A stretch of DNA of 63,268 bases from Paenibacillus sp. XY044 (GTDB lineage: Bacteria; Bacillota; Bacilli; Paenibacillales; Paenibacillaceae): NCBI RefSeq assembly GCF_002257645.1, contig NZ_NQMO01000017.1, positions 1-63,268 on the forward strand, in the 5' to 3' direction. The notes under the pieces are model-generated. The model did not search any database, was not told where the DNA came from, and saw nothing but the letters and a program-made list of their open reading frames with translations. Shown piece by piece: positions 15,074 through 24,144 of this stretch (position 1 is its first letter; every line of letters begins with the position of its first letter). Both the position numbers and the translations under genes were made by a program.

Positions 15074-16372
15074 CTATTTATTGATAAAGCCTTTGTAATG
15101 GCGTTTAATCAATTGACTTTCGATGGTCTTCATTGTATCCAATGCCACACCGATGACGATGAGCAGTGAAGTCCCCCCGATTTTCACCGAGCTGGGCAGA
15201 CCGGCAAGCGTACCGAAACCAATCGGAAGCAGAGAAATAAGGGCCAGGAAGATGGCGCCGGTCATTGTTAACCGGGACATAACTCGGGTCAAGTATTTCT
15301 CAGTCGCTTTACCAGGACGAATGCCAGGAATGTAGCCACCGTTTTTCTTCATGTTATCAGCCATTTGGTTTGGATTCATCTGCACGAACGTGTAGAAGAA
15401 AGTGAAACCAATGATCATCAGAACATACAGTACCATACCAAGAGGGTAGTCATATCTCAAGTTTGTTTGAATCCACTTCGCCCATTCGTGAGTTGACCAG
15501 AAGCTCGCAATAATCGTCGGGAACTGCAGCAAGGAGACGGCGAAGATGACCGGAATAACGCCCGCAGCATTGATCTTAAGCGGAATATGCGTATTCTGTC
15601 CACCGTACATTTTGTTGCCTACCACACGTTTTGCGTACTGCACAGGAATTTTACGAATCGCCTGCTGGATGTAAATGACACCCGCAATAATCGCCACGAT
15701 CACAATAAGTATGATGATCGTCTTGAGTGTATTCATAAATACCTGACCATCTTGAATAAAGTTGGAACTCGCTGTCGTACGGATATACATCGGTATGTTA
15801 GCGATAATCCCTGCAAAAATCAGAATGGAAATACCATTACCGATTCCTTTTTCAGTAATTTGTTCACCAAGCCACATCAGGAATGCTGTACCTGCGGTCA
15901 AAACGATCGCAACGATCATATAATCCACGAAAGTGGCATTGGGAATCATTTGCGTTCCGTACAACCGGTTAAAACCGATAGCCATCGCAAATGACTGAAT
16001 CAGGCCCAATACTATCGTACCATAGCGTGTCAATTGCGCCGACTTCTTCTTCCCGTGCTCGCCTTGTTTAGCCCATTCGGCAAGTTTCGGGACGACATCC
16101 ATCGACAACAACTGCACAATGATGGACGAGGTAATATACGGCACGATCCCGAGGGCAAAGATGGAGAACTGATGCAGCGCTCCTCCCGAGAACGTGTTTA
16201 AGAGACCAAACAACTCGCTACCCTGCTGATTCGTTTGCTCCAAGACCGTTTTATCAACGCCTGGAACAGGTACGAATGAACCGATACGGTAAATGATCAG
16301 TACAAACAAGGTGAACAAGATTCTCTTGCGTAGGTCCTCAACCCGCCATATATTCTTAAGGGTCTTAAACAT
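15074..16372 (-). CDS. secY: preprotein translocase subunit SecY
   Basis: The 432-aa pore subunit of the SecYEG channel, with about ten membrane segments. It shows the plug-region start GSFVPVPGVD, the lateral-gate region, and the basic cytoplasmic loops (AIRKIPVQYAKRVVGNK) that dock ribosome and SecA. Its ATG overlaps the rplO stop by one base (TAATG), so the two are translationally coupled. Its partner secE lies in this window upstream of nusG. Confidence 0.98.
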   Translation of the reverse strand: MFKTLKNIWRVEDLRKRILFTLFVLIIYRIGSFVPVPGVDKTVLEQTNQQGSELFGLLNTFSGGALHQFSIFALGIVPYITSSIIVQLLSMDVVPKLAEWAKQGEHGKKKSAQLTRYGTIVLGLIQSFAMAIGFNRLYGTQMIPNATFVDYMIVAIVLTAGTAFLMWLGEQITEKGIGNGISILIFAGIIANIPMYIRTTASSNFIQDGQVFMNTLKTIIILIVIVAIIAGVIYIQQAIRKIPVQYAKRVVGNKMYGGQNTHIPLKINAAGVIPVIFAVSLLQFPTIIASFWSTHEWAKWIQTNLRYDYPLGMVLYVLMIIGFTFFYTFVQMNPNQMADNMKKNGGYIPGIRPGKATEKYLTRVMSRLTMTGAIFLALISLLPIGFGTLAGLPSSVKIGGTSLLIVIGVALDTMKTIESQLIKRHYKGFINK

Positions 16373-16812
16373 TAGATCACCTCGGTTTTACCGCCGGCAG
16401 CCTCGATTTTCTCTACCGCAGATTGAGAGAACTTGTTTGCTTTTACAGTCAATTTTACGGTTACTTCGCCATTACCAAGAATTTTGATGCCGCTCTTCGT
16501 GTTTTTCACGACGCCGCTTTCCACCAAAAACTCAGGAGTTACTTCAGTACCCTCTGCAAAGCTGTTCAGTTCCTCGATGTTCACGATCGCATACTCTTTC
16601 CGCGTAGGATTTACAAATCCACGTTTTGGCAGACGACGATACAATGGGTTTTGCCCACCTTCGAAGCCAGGACGTACACCGCCGCCGGAACGAGCGTTTT
16701 GACCTTTGTGACCACGGCCGGAAGTTTTACCAGTACCGCTACTTGTTCCACGGCCAACACGTTTGCGTTCTTTGCGGGATCCAGCAGCTGAGGAAAGTTC
16801 GTGTAACTTCAT
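16372..16812 (-). CDS. rplO: 50S ribosomal protein L15
   Basis: A 146-aa L15 with the Gly/Arg-rich N-terminal extension (KRVGRGTSSGTGKTSGRG) that threads into 23S rRNA. The start MKLHEL follows AAGGAGGTG; an in-frame ATG four codons earlier falls just after that site and is not used. Overlaps secY by 1 nt. Confidence 0.97.
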   Translation of the reverse strand: MKLHELSSAAGSRKERKRVGRGTSSGTGKTSGRGHKGQNARSGGGVRPGFEGGQNPLYRRLPKRGFVNPTRKEYAIVNIEELNSFAEGTEVTPEFLVESGVVKNTKSGIKILGNGEVTVKLTVKANKFSQSAVEKIEAAGGKTEVI

Positions 16813-16859
16813 CGTTCGTTGCACCTCCTTAATATTTCTAGGTTAATCTAGAATCAAGA

Positions 16860-17045
16860 TTAACCTTCAATTTCAGTAACAGATACCAAGTGGCTCACTT
16901 TGTTGATCATTCCGCGAATTGCAGGATTGTCGTTATGAACCACCGTCGAATTTAATTTACGCAAGCCGAGAGTTTTTACAGTCGTACGCTGAGTTTCAGG
17001 ACGGCCGATCAAACTGCGGACGAGGGTAATTTGAAGTTTAGCCAT
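16860..17045 (-). CDS. rpmD: 50S ribosomal protein L30
   Basis: A 61-aa L30 of the short bacterial type, starting MAKLQITLVRSLIGRPETQ. It lies between rpsE (12 bp upstream) and rplO in the spc operon. Confidence 0.97.
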   Translation of the reverse strand: MAKLQITLVRSLIGRPETQRTTVKTLGLRKLNSTVVHNDNPAIRGMINKVSHLVSVTEIEG

Positions 17046-17057
17046 GACATTCCCTCC

Positions 17058-17555
17058 TTAACCGAGCAGCTCTTCGACAGATTTGCCACGCAATTTGGCT
17101 ACATCTTCAGCACGCTTCAGACGGGACAAACCTTCTAAAGTCGCGTTGACCATGTTCATGGAGTTCGAAGAACCCAAAGATTTTGTCAAGATGTCACCTA
17201 CACCTGCCAGCTCCAGTACGGCACGTACAGGACCGCCGGCGATAACCCCAGTACCTTCAGACGCTGGTTTCAAAAGAACGCGTCCAGCACCAAAGTGGCC
17301 AGTGACCAGGTGAGGAATTGTTGTTCCAACGAGAGGAACGTGAATCAGATTTTTCTTAGCATCTTCGATGCCTTTGCGGATGGCGTCAGGAACTTCGCCT
17401 GCTTTACCGATACCAGCACCAACCCAGCCTTTGCCGTCGCCGACAACTACCAAAGCGCTGAAGCTGAAACGGCGTCCGCCTTTTACTACTTTAGCAACGC
17501 GGTTAATATTAACCACTCTTTCAGTCAGTTCCAAAGTGTTAGGATCTACACGCAA
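17058..17555 (-). CDS. rpsE: 30S ribosomal protein S5
   Basis: A 165-aa S5 with the double-stranded-RNA-binding-type N-domain (NRVAKVVKGGRRFSF), where spectinomycin-resistance mutations map; the loop here looks wild type. The start codon is TTG with AAGGAGG upstream; the encoded MRVDPNTLELTERVV matches Bacillus S5, which supports it. Confidence 0.97.
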   Translation of the reverse strand: MRVDPNTLELTERVVNINRVAKVVKGGRRFSFSALVVVGDGKGWVGAGIGKAGEVPDAIRKGIEDAKKNLIHVPLVGTTIPHLVTGHFGAGRVLLKPASEGTGVIAGGPVRAVLELAGVGDILTKSLGSSNSMNMVNATLEGLSRLKRAEDVAKLRGKSVEELLG

Positions 17556-17581
17556 GTCGTTTACCTCCTTTTTAGAAATTC

Positions 17582-17950
17582 TTAGAATTGCAAGCCTGTT
17601 TCGCGAGCCGCGTCAGCCAGAGCTTGAATCCGTCCATGGTACAGGTATCCTCCGCGATCGAATACGATCGAAGTATGACCTTTTTCTTTTGCACGCTTAG
17701 CAACGAGTTCGCCGACTTGACGAGCAGCCTCAACGCTGCCGCCGTTTTTCACGGAACCACTAATCTCTTTATCGACTGTAGATGCAGAAACGATGGTTAC
17801 GCCAGCTACGTCGTCGATCAGTTGAGCGTAGATATGTTTAGCAGAACGGAATACGTTCAAACGTGGGCGTTCAGCAGTGCCTTCGATCTTCTTGCGAACA
17901 CGCAGATGACGTTTGAGACGAGCTTTGTTCTTATCCTCTTTTGTAATCAT
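17582..17950 (-). CDS. rplR: 50S ribosomal protein L18
   Basis: A 122-aa L18, one of the 5S rRNA-binding proteins of the central protuberance, with a basic N-terminus (DKNKARLKRHLRVRKKI) and the C-terminal FDRGGYLYHGRIQALADAARE signature. It lies between rplF and rpsE in the spc operon. Confidence 0.98.
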   Translation of the reverse strand: MITKEDKNKARLKRHLRVRKKIEGTAERPRLNVFRSAKHIYAQLIDDVAGVTIVSASTVDKEISGSVKNGGSVEAARQVGELVAKRAKEKGHTSIVFDRGGYLYHGRIQALADAARETGLQF

Positions 17951-18033
17951 GACTTCCCTTTCACTCCTTTCAGTTTGCCATTAGAGCTTCACTTTAAGAC
18001 GCACGGGGTAAAGAAGGCTTAAGAAATAATTGC

Positions 18034-18576
18034 TTATTTCTTCTTACCTGCTTTACCTTCCTTACGGATAATGCGCTCACCTTCGTACTTAATCCCTTTA
18101 CCTTTGTAAGGCTCAGGCTCGCGAACGGAACGGATTTTAGCAGCGTATGCACCTACGCGCTCTTTATCGATCCCGCGAACGATGATTTTCGTATTTGCAG
18201 GCACTTCAAACTCGATACCTGCTTCTGGAGTGATTTCAACCGGATGAGAGTAACCAACGTTCAGGACGATCTTATCTCCGGACTTGCTTGCACGATATCC
18301 GACCCCAACCAATTCCAGAGATTTCGAAAAGCCTTCTGTTACTCCGCTCACCATATTGTTGACAACGCTGCGGGTCGTGCCGTGAAGCGAACGATGCGCT
18401 TTGTTGTCGGATGGGCGTTCAACGACGATTTCGTTGTTTTCCACCGTTACCTTCATGTCTTTATGAAGTTCACGAGTCAAAGATCCTTTAGGTCCTTTAA
18501 CCGTAATAACGGAATTGTTCAGTGTGATGTCCACACCGCTTGGTACTGCGATTGGTTTGCGACCAATACGAGACAT
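18034..18576 (-). CDS. rplF: 50S ribosomal protein L6
   Basis: A 180-aa L6 with its two repeated domains and the C-terminal EPYKGKGIKYEGERI signature at the factor-binding site. The start MSRIGRKPI follows GGAGGTG; an ATG three codons before it lies within the ribosome site. Its Lys-rich last codons form one arm of a perfect 9-bp hairpin at 18022-18043. Confidence 0.98.
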   Translation of the reverse strand: MSRIGRKPIAVPSGVDITLNNSVITVKGPKGSLTRELHKDMKVTVENNEIVVERPSDNKAHRSLHGTTRSVVNNMVSGVTEGFSKSLELVGVGYRASKSGDKIVLNVGYSHPVEITPEAGIEFEVPANTKIIVRGIDKERVGAYAAKIRSVREPEPYKGKGIKYEGERIIRKEGKAGKKK

Positions 18577-18606
18577 GTGTTGCACCTCCTTGTTCTGTGA
18601 CGTGTA

Positions 18607-19005
18607 TTACCAAACGTAGCAGACAACTTCTCCGCCAGCTTTGGATTGACGAGCTTCTTTGTCGGTCATAACTCCCTTGGATGTGGAGATAATCGCAATA
18701 CCCAAACCGCCGAGGACACGAGGAATTTCGTTGCTCTTCGTGTACACGCGCAGACCTGGTTTACTGATTCTCTTCAAACCGGAGATGACGCGTTCATTGT
18801 TGGCACCGTATTTCAGGAAAACACGGATAATCCCTTGTTTGTTGTCATCGATATATTCTGCATCACGGATGAAACCTTCACGCTTCAAAATGTCAGCGAT
18901 TTGTTTTTTCAACGTCGACGCAGGCATTTCAACCGTCTCGTGACGCACAGTGTTGGCGTTACGAATACGAGTCAGCATATCTGCAATTGGATCAGACATA
19001 GTCAT
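18607..19005 (-). CDS. rpsH: 30S ribosomal protein S8
   Basis: A 132-aa S8, a primary 16S binder. It starts MTMSDPIADMLTRIRNAN, as in Bacillus (MVMTDPIADML), so the first ATG, after GGAGG, is preferred. The C-terminus GGEVVCYVW is standard. It lies between rpsN and rplF. Confidence 0.98.
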   Translation of the reverse strand: MTMSDPIADMLTRIRNANTVRHETVEMPASTLKKQIADILKREGFIRDAEYIDDNKQGIIRVFLKYGANNERVISGLKRISKPGLRVYTKSNEIPRVLGGLGIAIISTSKGVMTDKEARQSKAGGEVVCYVW

Positions 19006-19038
19006 TTCGTGTGAACCTCCTTCCCGATTGTAAACTTC

Positions 19039-19224
19039 TTACCAGCTTGCTTTTTTCACGCCAGGAATCTGGCCTTTATAAGCTAATTCACGGAAACAAA
19101 TTCTGCAAATTTTGAACTTTTGCAGTACCGAATGTGGACGACCGCAACGTTCGCAGCGTGTGTAAGCACGCACTTTATACTTAGGCGTACGTTGTTGTTT
19201 TACCTTCATCGAAGTTTTTGCCAC
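19039..19224 (-). CDS. rpsN: 30S ribosomal protein S14, zinc-binding type (S14Z)
   Basis: A 61-aa short S14 with a zinc site made by Cys24, Cys27, Cys40 and Cys43. This is the zinc-dependent paralogue; a zinc-independent long S14 may exist elsewhere. It lies between rplE and rpsH in the spc operon, as in Bacillus. Confidence 0.97.
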   Translation of the reverse strand: MAKTSMKVKQQRTPKYKVRAYTRCERCGRPHSVLQKFKICRICFRELAYKGQIPGVKKASW

Positions 19225-19270
19225 TTAGCCTGACACCTCCTAAAAATTTTCGGAGAAATGGATTTGCGAA

Positions 19271-19813
19271 TTACTTCGCAAAAGGCATTCCCAATTGAGC
19301 GAGCAGCTCGCGGGACTCTTCGTCAGTTTTAGCCGTCGTTACGACAACGATATCCATACCACGGACTTTATCAACTTTATCATACTCGATCTCAGGGAAA
19401 ATCAGTTGCTCCTTGAGGCCAAGCGTGTAGTTGCCGCGTCCATCAAATGCTTTTGTAGACACGCCATGGAAGTCACGGACACGTGGAAGGGTAACGTTGA
19501 ACAATTTGTCCAGGAAGTAGTACATACGCTCTCCGCGCAGTGTTACCTTCACACCGATCGGCATATTCTCACGCAGTTTGAATCCGGCGATGGATTTCTT
19601 AGCACGAGTAATTACCGGCTTTTGACCAGCAATCAGCTGCATATCATTGACTGCGGCATCCAGTACTTTCGAGTTCGATACGGCATCACCCACACCCATG
19701 TTGATGACAACCTTCTCGATTTTAGGTACCTGCATTACCGTAGAATAACTGAACTTCTGCATCAAAGCAGGAGTAACTTCATTCAAAAAACGTTCTTTCA
19801 ATCTTGCTGCCAT
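19271..19813 (-). CDS. rplE: 50S ribosomal protein L5
   Basis: A 180-aa L5, a 5S rRNA-binding protein of the central protuberance, starting MAARLKERFLNEVTPAL and with the VINMGVGDAV core segment. Normal length. Between rplX and rpsN. Confidence 0.98.
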   Translation of the reverse strand: MAARLKERFLNEVTPALMQKFSYSTVMQVPKIEKVVINMGVGDAVSNSKVLDAAVNDMQLIAGQKPVITRAKKSIAGFKLRENMPIGVKVTLRGERMYYFLDKLFNVTLPRVRDFHGVSTKAFDGRGNYTLGLKEQLIFPEIEYDKVDKVRGMDIVVVTTAKTDEESRELLAQLGMPFAK

Positions 19814-19844
19814 GAATTATGAACCTCCTTTCTTAACGATTCGA

Positions 19845-20198
19845 TTAGTCGATAACCTCTCCGGATCTCTTCGCAACACGGACCTTTTTACCGTTATCCA
19901 GCGTTTTGTAACCGATACGGGTTACTTTTCCGCTCTTCGGATCGATATGCATCACATTGGATACATGGATCGGTGCTTCCTGCTCGATGATTCCGCCTTG
20001 AGGGTTGGATTGGTTCGGTTTTTGGTGTTTCTTCACCATGTTCACGCCTTCGACAAGCACACGGTTTTCACGAGGATACGCTGCGATGACACGGCCTTTT
20101 TTGCCTTTGTCTTTACCGCCGATAACCATAACAGTATCTTCTTTTTTCACGTGCAGTTTGTTGCTGTGCGATTCCAGAACCTTCTTCACTTTCGGCAT
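19845..20198 (-). CDS. rplX: 50S ribosomal protein L24
   Basis: A 117-aa L24, an assembly initiator. The KOW motif (EDTVMVIGGKDKGKKGRVI) lies at about residues 20-38. The N-terminus MPKVKKVLESHSNKLH is about 10 residues longer than the commonest 103-aa form; no internal start has a better ribosome site. Confidence 0.97.
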   Translation of the reverse strand: MPKVKKVLESHSNKLHVKKEDTVMVIGGKDKGKKGRVIAAYPRENRVLVEGVNMVKKHQKPNQSNPQGGIIEQEAPIHVSNVMHIDPKSGKVTRIGYKTLDNGKKVRVAKRSGEVID

Positions 20199-20236
20199 TT
20201 TGTTACACCTCCTATGACTGCATGTTAACGATTTAT

Positions 20237-20266
20237 CGGGATCCCGTAACAGCTCGCTGTCCGGGA
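20237..20266 (-). other. hairpin in the rplN-rplX spacer
   Basis: TCCCG (20242-20246) pairs with CGGGA (20262-20266) and encloses ACAG-CTCG-CTGT (20249-20260). The 10-nt palindrome CGGGATCCCG (20237-20246) offers an alternative fold. There is no T run, so it is not a terminator. Confidence 0.5.
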
Positions 20267-20273
20267 ATCAGCT

Positions 20274-20642
20274 TTAGATTACTTCCGGTGCCAAGGAAAC
20301 GATTTTCATGAAATCTTTGTCGCGAAGTTCGCGAGCCACTGGTCCGAAAATACGCGTTCCGCGCGGGCTTTTGTCTTCTTTTACAACAACCGCTGCGTTT
20401 TCGTCAAAAGAGATGTAAGATCCGTCTTTGCGGCGTACAGAACGCTTCGTACGAACCACAACAGCTTTAACAACATCGCCTTTTTTGACAACGCCGCCTG
20501 GTGTTGCTTGTTTGACGGAGCAAACGATCAAATCACCGATGGCTGCTGTACGACGTCCCGTACCACCCAGCACGCGGATACACATCAGTTCCTTCGCACC
20601 AGAGTTGTCAGCTACTTGAAGACGTGTAAATGGTTGAATCAT
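20274..20642 (-). CDS. rplN: 50S ribosomal protein L14
   Basis: A 122-aa L14 starting MIQPFTRLQVADNSGAKEL, with the conserved GTRIFGPVARELR end region. It forms intersubunit bridges with 16S rRNA. The spacer to rplX holds a stable hairpin. Confidence 0.98.
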   Translation of the reverse strand: MIQPFTRLQVADNSGAKELMCIRVLGGTGRRTAAIGDLIVCSVKQATPGGVVKKGDVVKAVVVRTKRSVRRKDGSYISFDENAAVVVKEDKSPRGTRIFGPVARELRDKDFMKIVSLAPEVI

Positions 20643-20678
20643 TGAAATTTCCTCCTTTCGGAAAAACTAACTCTATCT

Positions 20679-20945
20679 TTAGATGATAACCGCTTTTTCA
20701 ACGACTTCTACCAGTCTCCAACGTTTGTCTTTAGAGAGTGGACGAGTTTCCATGATTTTAACGGTATCTCCGATTTGTGCTGTGTTGCTCTCATCATGCG
20801 CTTTAAATTTCTTCGTGTATTTAATGCGCTTGTGGTAGAGATCATGCTTTTTGTAAGTTTCAACGGCTACAACAATGGTTTTATCCATTTTGTCACTGAC
20901 AACCTTACCGATTTGCACTTTACGAGCATTGCGTTCTTCGCTCAT
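20679..20945 (-). CDS. rpsQ: 30S ribosomal protein S17
   Basis: An 88-aa S17, an OB-fold primary binder, with the signature GDTVKIMETRPLSKDKRW. It lies between rpmC and rplN at the junction of the S10 and spc groups. Confidence 0.98.
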   Translation of the reverse strand: MSEERNARKVQIGKVVSDKMDKTIVVAVETYKKHDLYHKRIKYTKKFKAHDESNTAQIGDTVKIMETRPLSKDKRWRLVEVVEKAVII

Positions 20946-20987
20946 AGTTAGCCTCCTTCCTGATTCAGACGAGCACGACTGTATCTA

Positions 20988-21185
20988 TTAACTAATCCCA
21001 AGTTCTCTTTCACGGATGACGGTTTTAGCACGAGCTATTTCCTTGCGCACATCACGGATCCGAGTTGGGTTATCAAGCTGTCCGGTAGCCAATTGAAAAC
21101 GGAGGTTAAAGAGTTCTTCTTTAAAGCCCGCAATCTTTTGCTCGATTTCTGCAGTGGTCAAGTTACGCAGATCATTAGCTTTCAT
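20988..21185 (-). CDS. rpmC: 50S ribosomal protein L29
   Basis: A 65-aa L29, a coiled two-helix protein at the tunnel exit. The chosen ATG (MKANDLRNLT) matches Bacillus L29 and lies inside the last codons of rplP, an 11-nt overlap that suggests translational coupling. GGGTGGTG is the ribosome site. Confidence 0.96.
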   Translation of the reverse strand: MKANDLRNLTTAEIEQKIAGFKEELFNLRFQLATGQLDNPTRIRDVRKEIARAKTVIRERELGIS

Positions 21186-21609
21186 TTGCTTCACCACCCA
21201 ATTCTTCACGTTTCACAAACTTCGTTTTGATCGGCAGCTTGTGAGCGGCGAGACGCATCGCTTCGCGAGCGATTTCCTCAGGCACGCCTCCAAGTTCAAA
21301 CATAATCTTGCCTGGTTTGACAACTGCGACCCATTTCTCAACGTTACCTTTACCGCTACCCATACGAACCTCAAGAGGTTTTTGAGTGATCGGCTTGTCT
21401 GGGAAAATCTTAATCCACACTTTACCGCCACGCTTGATGTAACGCGTCATCGCAATACGCGCTGCTTCAATCTGACGGTTCGTGATCCAAGTTGGCTCCA
21501 GAGCTTGCAAACCGAATTCACCGAAGTTCAGTTCCGTTCCGCCTTTTGCCATACCCTTCATGTGACCGCGTTGTTGCTTGCGGTGTTTTACACGTTTTGG
21601 TACCAACAT
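21175..21609 (-). CDS. rplP: 50S ribosomal protein L16
   Basis: A 144-aa L16 near the A-site tRNA elbow, starting MLVPKRVKHRKQQRGHMKG. The conserved PDKPITQKPLEVRMGSGKGN stretch contains the Arg residue hydroxylated in some bacteria. It starts 2 bp after the rpsC stop. Confidence 0.98.
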   Translation of the reverse strand: MLVPKRVKHRKQQRGHMKGMAKGGTELNFGEFGLQALEPTWITNRQIEAARIAMTRYIKRGGKVWIKIFPDKPITQKPLEVRMGSGKGNVEKWVAVVKPGKIMFELGGVPEEIAREAMRLAAHKLPIKTKFVKREELGGEANES

Positions 21610-21611
21610 GA

Positions 21612-22277
21612 TTAGTTGCCTCCTTCCTGAGCAGCTTGTTTCTTAGCCGTAGGAAGAACCTCTCCACGATAGATCCATACTTTTACGCCGATACGGCCAT
21701 AAGTTGTATGTGCCTCAGCTGTACCGTAGTCGATGTCAGCACGAAGCGTATGAAGTGGAACAGTTCCTTCACTGTAGCCTTCCGAACGAGCGATCTCGGC
21801 GCCGCCAAGACGTCCGCCCACTTGAGTTTTGATTCCTTTAGCGCCAGAACGCATCGTTCTTTGGATCGCTTGTTTCAGTGCACGACGGAAAGAAACGCGG
21901 CGTTCCAATTGCTGAGCAATGCTTTCTGCAACCAGGACTGCGTCCAGGTCAGCATGTTTAATTTCAGAGATGTTGATATGAACTTTTTTACCGCCTGCAA
22001 TTTTAGTAACTTGGCTGCGAAGTACTTCGACTTCAGAACCACCTTTACCGATAACCATGCCTGGTTTCGCAGTGTGGATAGTGACGTTCACACGATTTGC
22101 CGCTCTCTCGATCTCGATGCGAGAAACAGCAGAATCCTTCAATTTATTTTTCAGGTATTCACGGATTTTGACATCTTCCAGCAAAAGATTACCGAAATCT
22201 TTGCCAGCATACCATTTCGATTCCCAATCACGGATAATCCCGATACGGAGTCCGACTGGATTTACCTTTTGGCCCAC
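21612..22277 (-). CDS. rpsC: 30S ribosomal protein S3
   Basis: A 221-aa S3 with a type II KH domain (GMVIGKGG at 73-80) and the C-terminal TTYGRIGVKVWIYRGEVLP domain; it forms part of the mRNA entry channel. It lies between rplV and rplP. Confidence 0.98.
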   Translation of the reverse strand: MGQKVNPVGLRIGIIRDWESKWYAGKDFGNLLLEDVKIREYLKNKLKDSAVSRIEIERAANRVNVTIHTAKPGMVIGKGGSEVEVLRSQVTKIAGGKKVHINISEIKHADLDAVLVAESIAQQLERRVSFRRALKQAIQRTMRSGAKGIKTQVGGRLGGAEIARSEGYSEGTVPLHTLRADIDYGTAEAHTTYGRIGVKVWIYRGEVLPTAKKQAAQEGGN

Positions 22278-22290
22278 ACGTTATCCCTCC

Positions 22291-22623
22291 TTATTTTTCA
22301 GATACCACCAAAGTAATGTGGCTGGTGCGTTTATTGATCCGGCTCGCACGACCCATGGCGCGTGGACGGAATCTCTTCATTGTTGGGCCTTGGTTAACGA
22401 AAACCTGGCTCACAACCAAACTGTTAATATCCATCGAATAGTTATGCTCAGCATTGGCGATCGCTGAGTTCAGCAGCTTCTCCACAACCAGGGAAGCCGA
22501 TTTCGGAGTGTGGCGGAGAATGGCGATTGCCTCACCAACTTGCTTACCGCGGATCAAGTCAACAACGAGCTTGACTTTACGAGGAGCAATCCGAATAGAT
22601 CTGGCATGTGCTTTTGCTTCCAT
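22291..22623 (-). CDS. rplV: 50S ribosomal protein L22
   Basis: A 110-aa L22 whose extended beta-hairpin (QGPTMKRFRPRAMGRASRI) lines the peptide exit tunnel. The loop, where macrolide-resistance mutations fall, looks standard. It lies between rpsS and rpsC. Confidence 0.98.
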   Translation of the reverse strand: MEAKAHARSIRIAPRKVKLVVDLIRGKQVGEAIAILRHTPKSASLVVEKLLNSAIANAEHNYSMDINSLVVSQVFVNQGPTMKRFRPRAMGRASRINKRTSHITLVVSEK

Positions 22624-22658
22624 TTGTTTTACCTCCTCTCAAACAAAGAGCTTAGAAA

Positions 22659-22937
22659 TTATCTTCTTGTTTTCTTGTCATCGTCCGTATGACCTTTGTA
22701 GGTACGCGTTGGAGCGAATTCACCCAATTTGTGTCCTACCATGTCTTCCGTTACGTATACCGGAACGTGCTTGCGTCCGTCGTATACACCGAACGTGTGA
22801 CCGATAAACTGCGGGAAAATCGTAGAGCGGCGGGACCAAGTTTTGATAACAGCCTTCTTGCTCGATTCGTTCATCACTTCTACTTTTTTCAGCAGGTACC
22901 CGTCAATGAAAGGTCCTTTTTTCAAACTGCGACTCAT
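22659..22937 (-). CDS. rpsS: 30S ribosomal protein S19
   Basis: A 92-aa S19 of the 30S head, starting MSRSLKKGPFIDGYLLKK, with GHKLGEFAPTRTYKGH near the C-terminus. It lies after rplB and before rplV. Confidence 0.98.
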   Translation of the reverse strand: MSRSLKKGPFIDGYLLKKVEVMNESSKKAVIKTWSRRSTIFPQFIGHTFGVYDGRKHVPVYVTEDMVGHKLGEFAPTRTYKGHTDDDKKTRR

Positions 22938-23007
22938 CTATAAAATCCTCCCTTCATCCAATCTTCTCGTTACTTTCGGCACTTCACAAAGTTATGCACA
23001 GCGTGCA

Positions 23008-23838
23008 TTATTTTGTGCGGCGGCGAACGATATATTTGTCAGAAGCTTTGCCTTTTTTACGCGTTTTGTAACCCAGGGTTGGTTTGCCCCATGGAGACAT
23101 AGGCGATTTACGTCCGATTGGAGCGCGGCCTTCACCACCACCGTGAGGGTGATCGTTAGGGTTCATAACTACCCCGCGAACTTCAGGTCGTTGTCCGAGC
23201 CAGCGGCTGCGGCCTGCTTTACCGATTTTAATCAGCTCGTGGTCTTCGTTACCAACGGAACCGATTGTAGCACGGCAAACTTTAAGCAGTCTGCGAACTT
23301 CGCCCGAAGACAAACGTACGGATACGTATTTTTCTTCTTTACCAAGAAGCTGTGCTTCGGTGCCGGCTGCGCGAACCAATTGTCCGCCTTTGCCAGGCTG
23401 CAGTTCGATGTTGTGGATAACAGTACCTACCGGAATGTTCTCCATTGGAAGTGCGTTACCGATTTTGATGTCGGCGTTAGGACCGGATTCAATTTTGTCT
23501 CCCACTTTCAGACCTTTAGGAGCGATGATATAACGCTTCTCTCCGTCTGCATAGTGGATCAGAGCAATATTGGAAGTACGGTTCGGGTCATACTCGATCG
23601 TAGCAACGGTACCTGGTATGCCGTCTTTCGTACGTTTGAAGTCGATGATACGGTATTTACGCTTGTGTCCGCCGCCGTGGTGACGAACCGTAATTTTACC
23701 TTGGTTGTTGCGGCCAGCTGTTTTGCTGAGCGGTGCAAGCAACGATTTCTCCGGCTGATTTGTCGTGATCTCTTCAAAAGTAGACACGGACATGTTACGT
23801 CTAGCCGGGGAAGTCGGTTTATACTTTTTAATAGGCAC
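23008..23838 (-). CDS. rplB: 50S ribosomal protein L2
   Basis: A 276-aa L2, needed for peptidyl transferase activity. The conserved MNPNDHPHGGGEGR segment near residue 225 contains the essential histidine. A 6-bp hairpin with a 3-nt loop (22994-23008) abuts the stop codon. Confidence 0.98.
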   Translation of the reverse strand: MPIKKYKPTSPARRNMSVSTFEEITTNQPEKSLLAPLSKTAGRNNQGKITVRHHGGGHKRKYRIIDFKRTKDGIPGTVATIEYDPNRTSNIALIHYADGEKRYIIAPKGLKVGDKIESGPNADIKIGNALPMENIPVGTVIHNIELQPGKGGQLVRAAGTEAQLLGKEEKYVSVRLSSGEVRRLLKVCRATIGSVGNEDHELIKIGKAGRSRWLGQRPEVRGVVMNPNDHPHGGGEGRAPIGRKSPMSPWGKPTLGYKTRKKGKASDKYIVRRRTK

Positions 23839-23850
23839 GTGATTTCCTCC

Positions 23851-24144
23851 TTACTCTACAGATTCAAAAAACTCGAGCGCTTTGCTGTCTTTGCTCAGCG
23901 TTACGATGGCTTTTTTCCACTCGGTTGTATAACCGTTGTAGCGGCCATAACGTTTCGGCTTAGCAGGAACGCGCATTGTATTTACATTCGATACTTTCAC
24001 TTTAAAGATCGATTCAACAGCTTGTTTGATCTCGGTCTTGTTCGCACGGATATCCACTTCAAAGGCATACTTCAAATCGCCCATGTATTCAGCCGTACGT
24101 TCAGTGATCACCGGACGTTTGATAATATCACGAGGATCTTTCAT
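23851..24144 (-). CDS. rplW: 50S ribosomal protein L23
   Basis: A 97-aa L23 at the tunnel exit, the docking site for trigger factor and SRP. The ATG shares one base with the rplD stop (TAATG), showing tight coupling. Confidence 0.98.
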   Translation of the reverse strand: MKDPRDIIKRPVITERTAEYMGDLKYAFEVDIRANKTEIKQAVESIFKVKVSNVNTMRVPAKPKRYGRYNGYTTEWKKAIVTLSKDSKALEFFESVE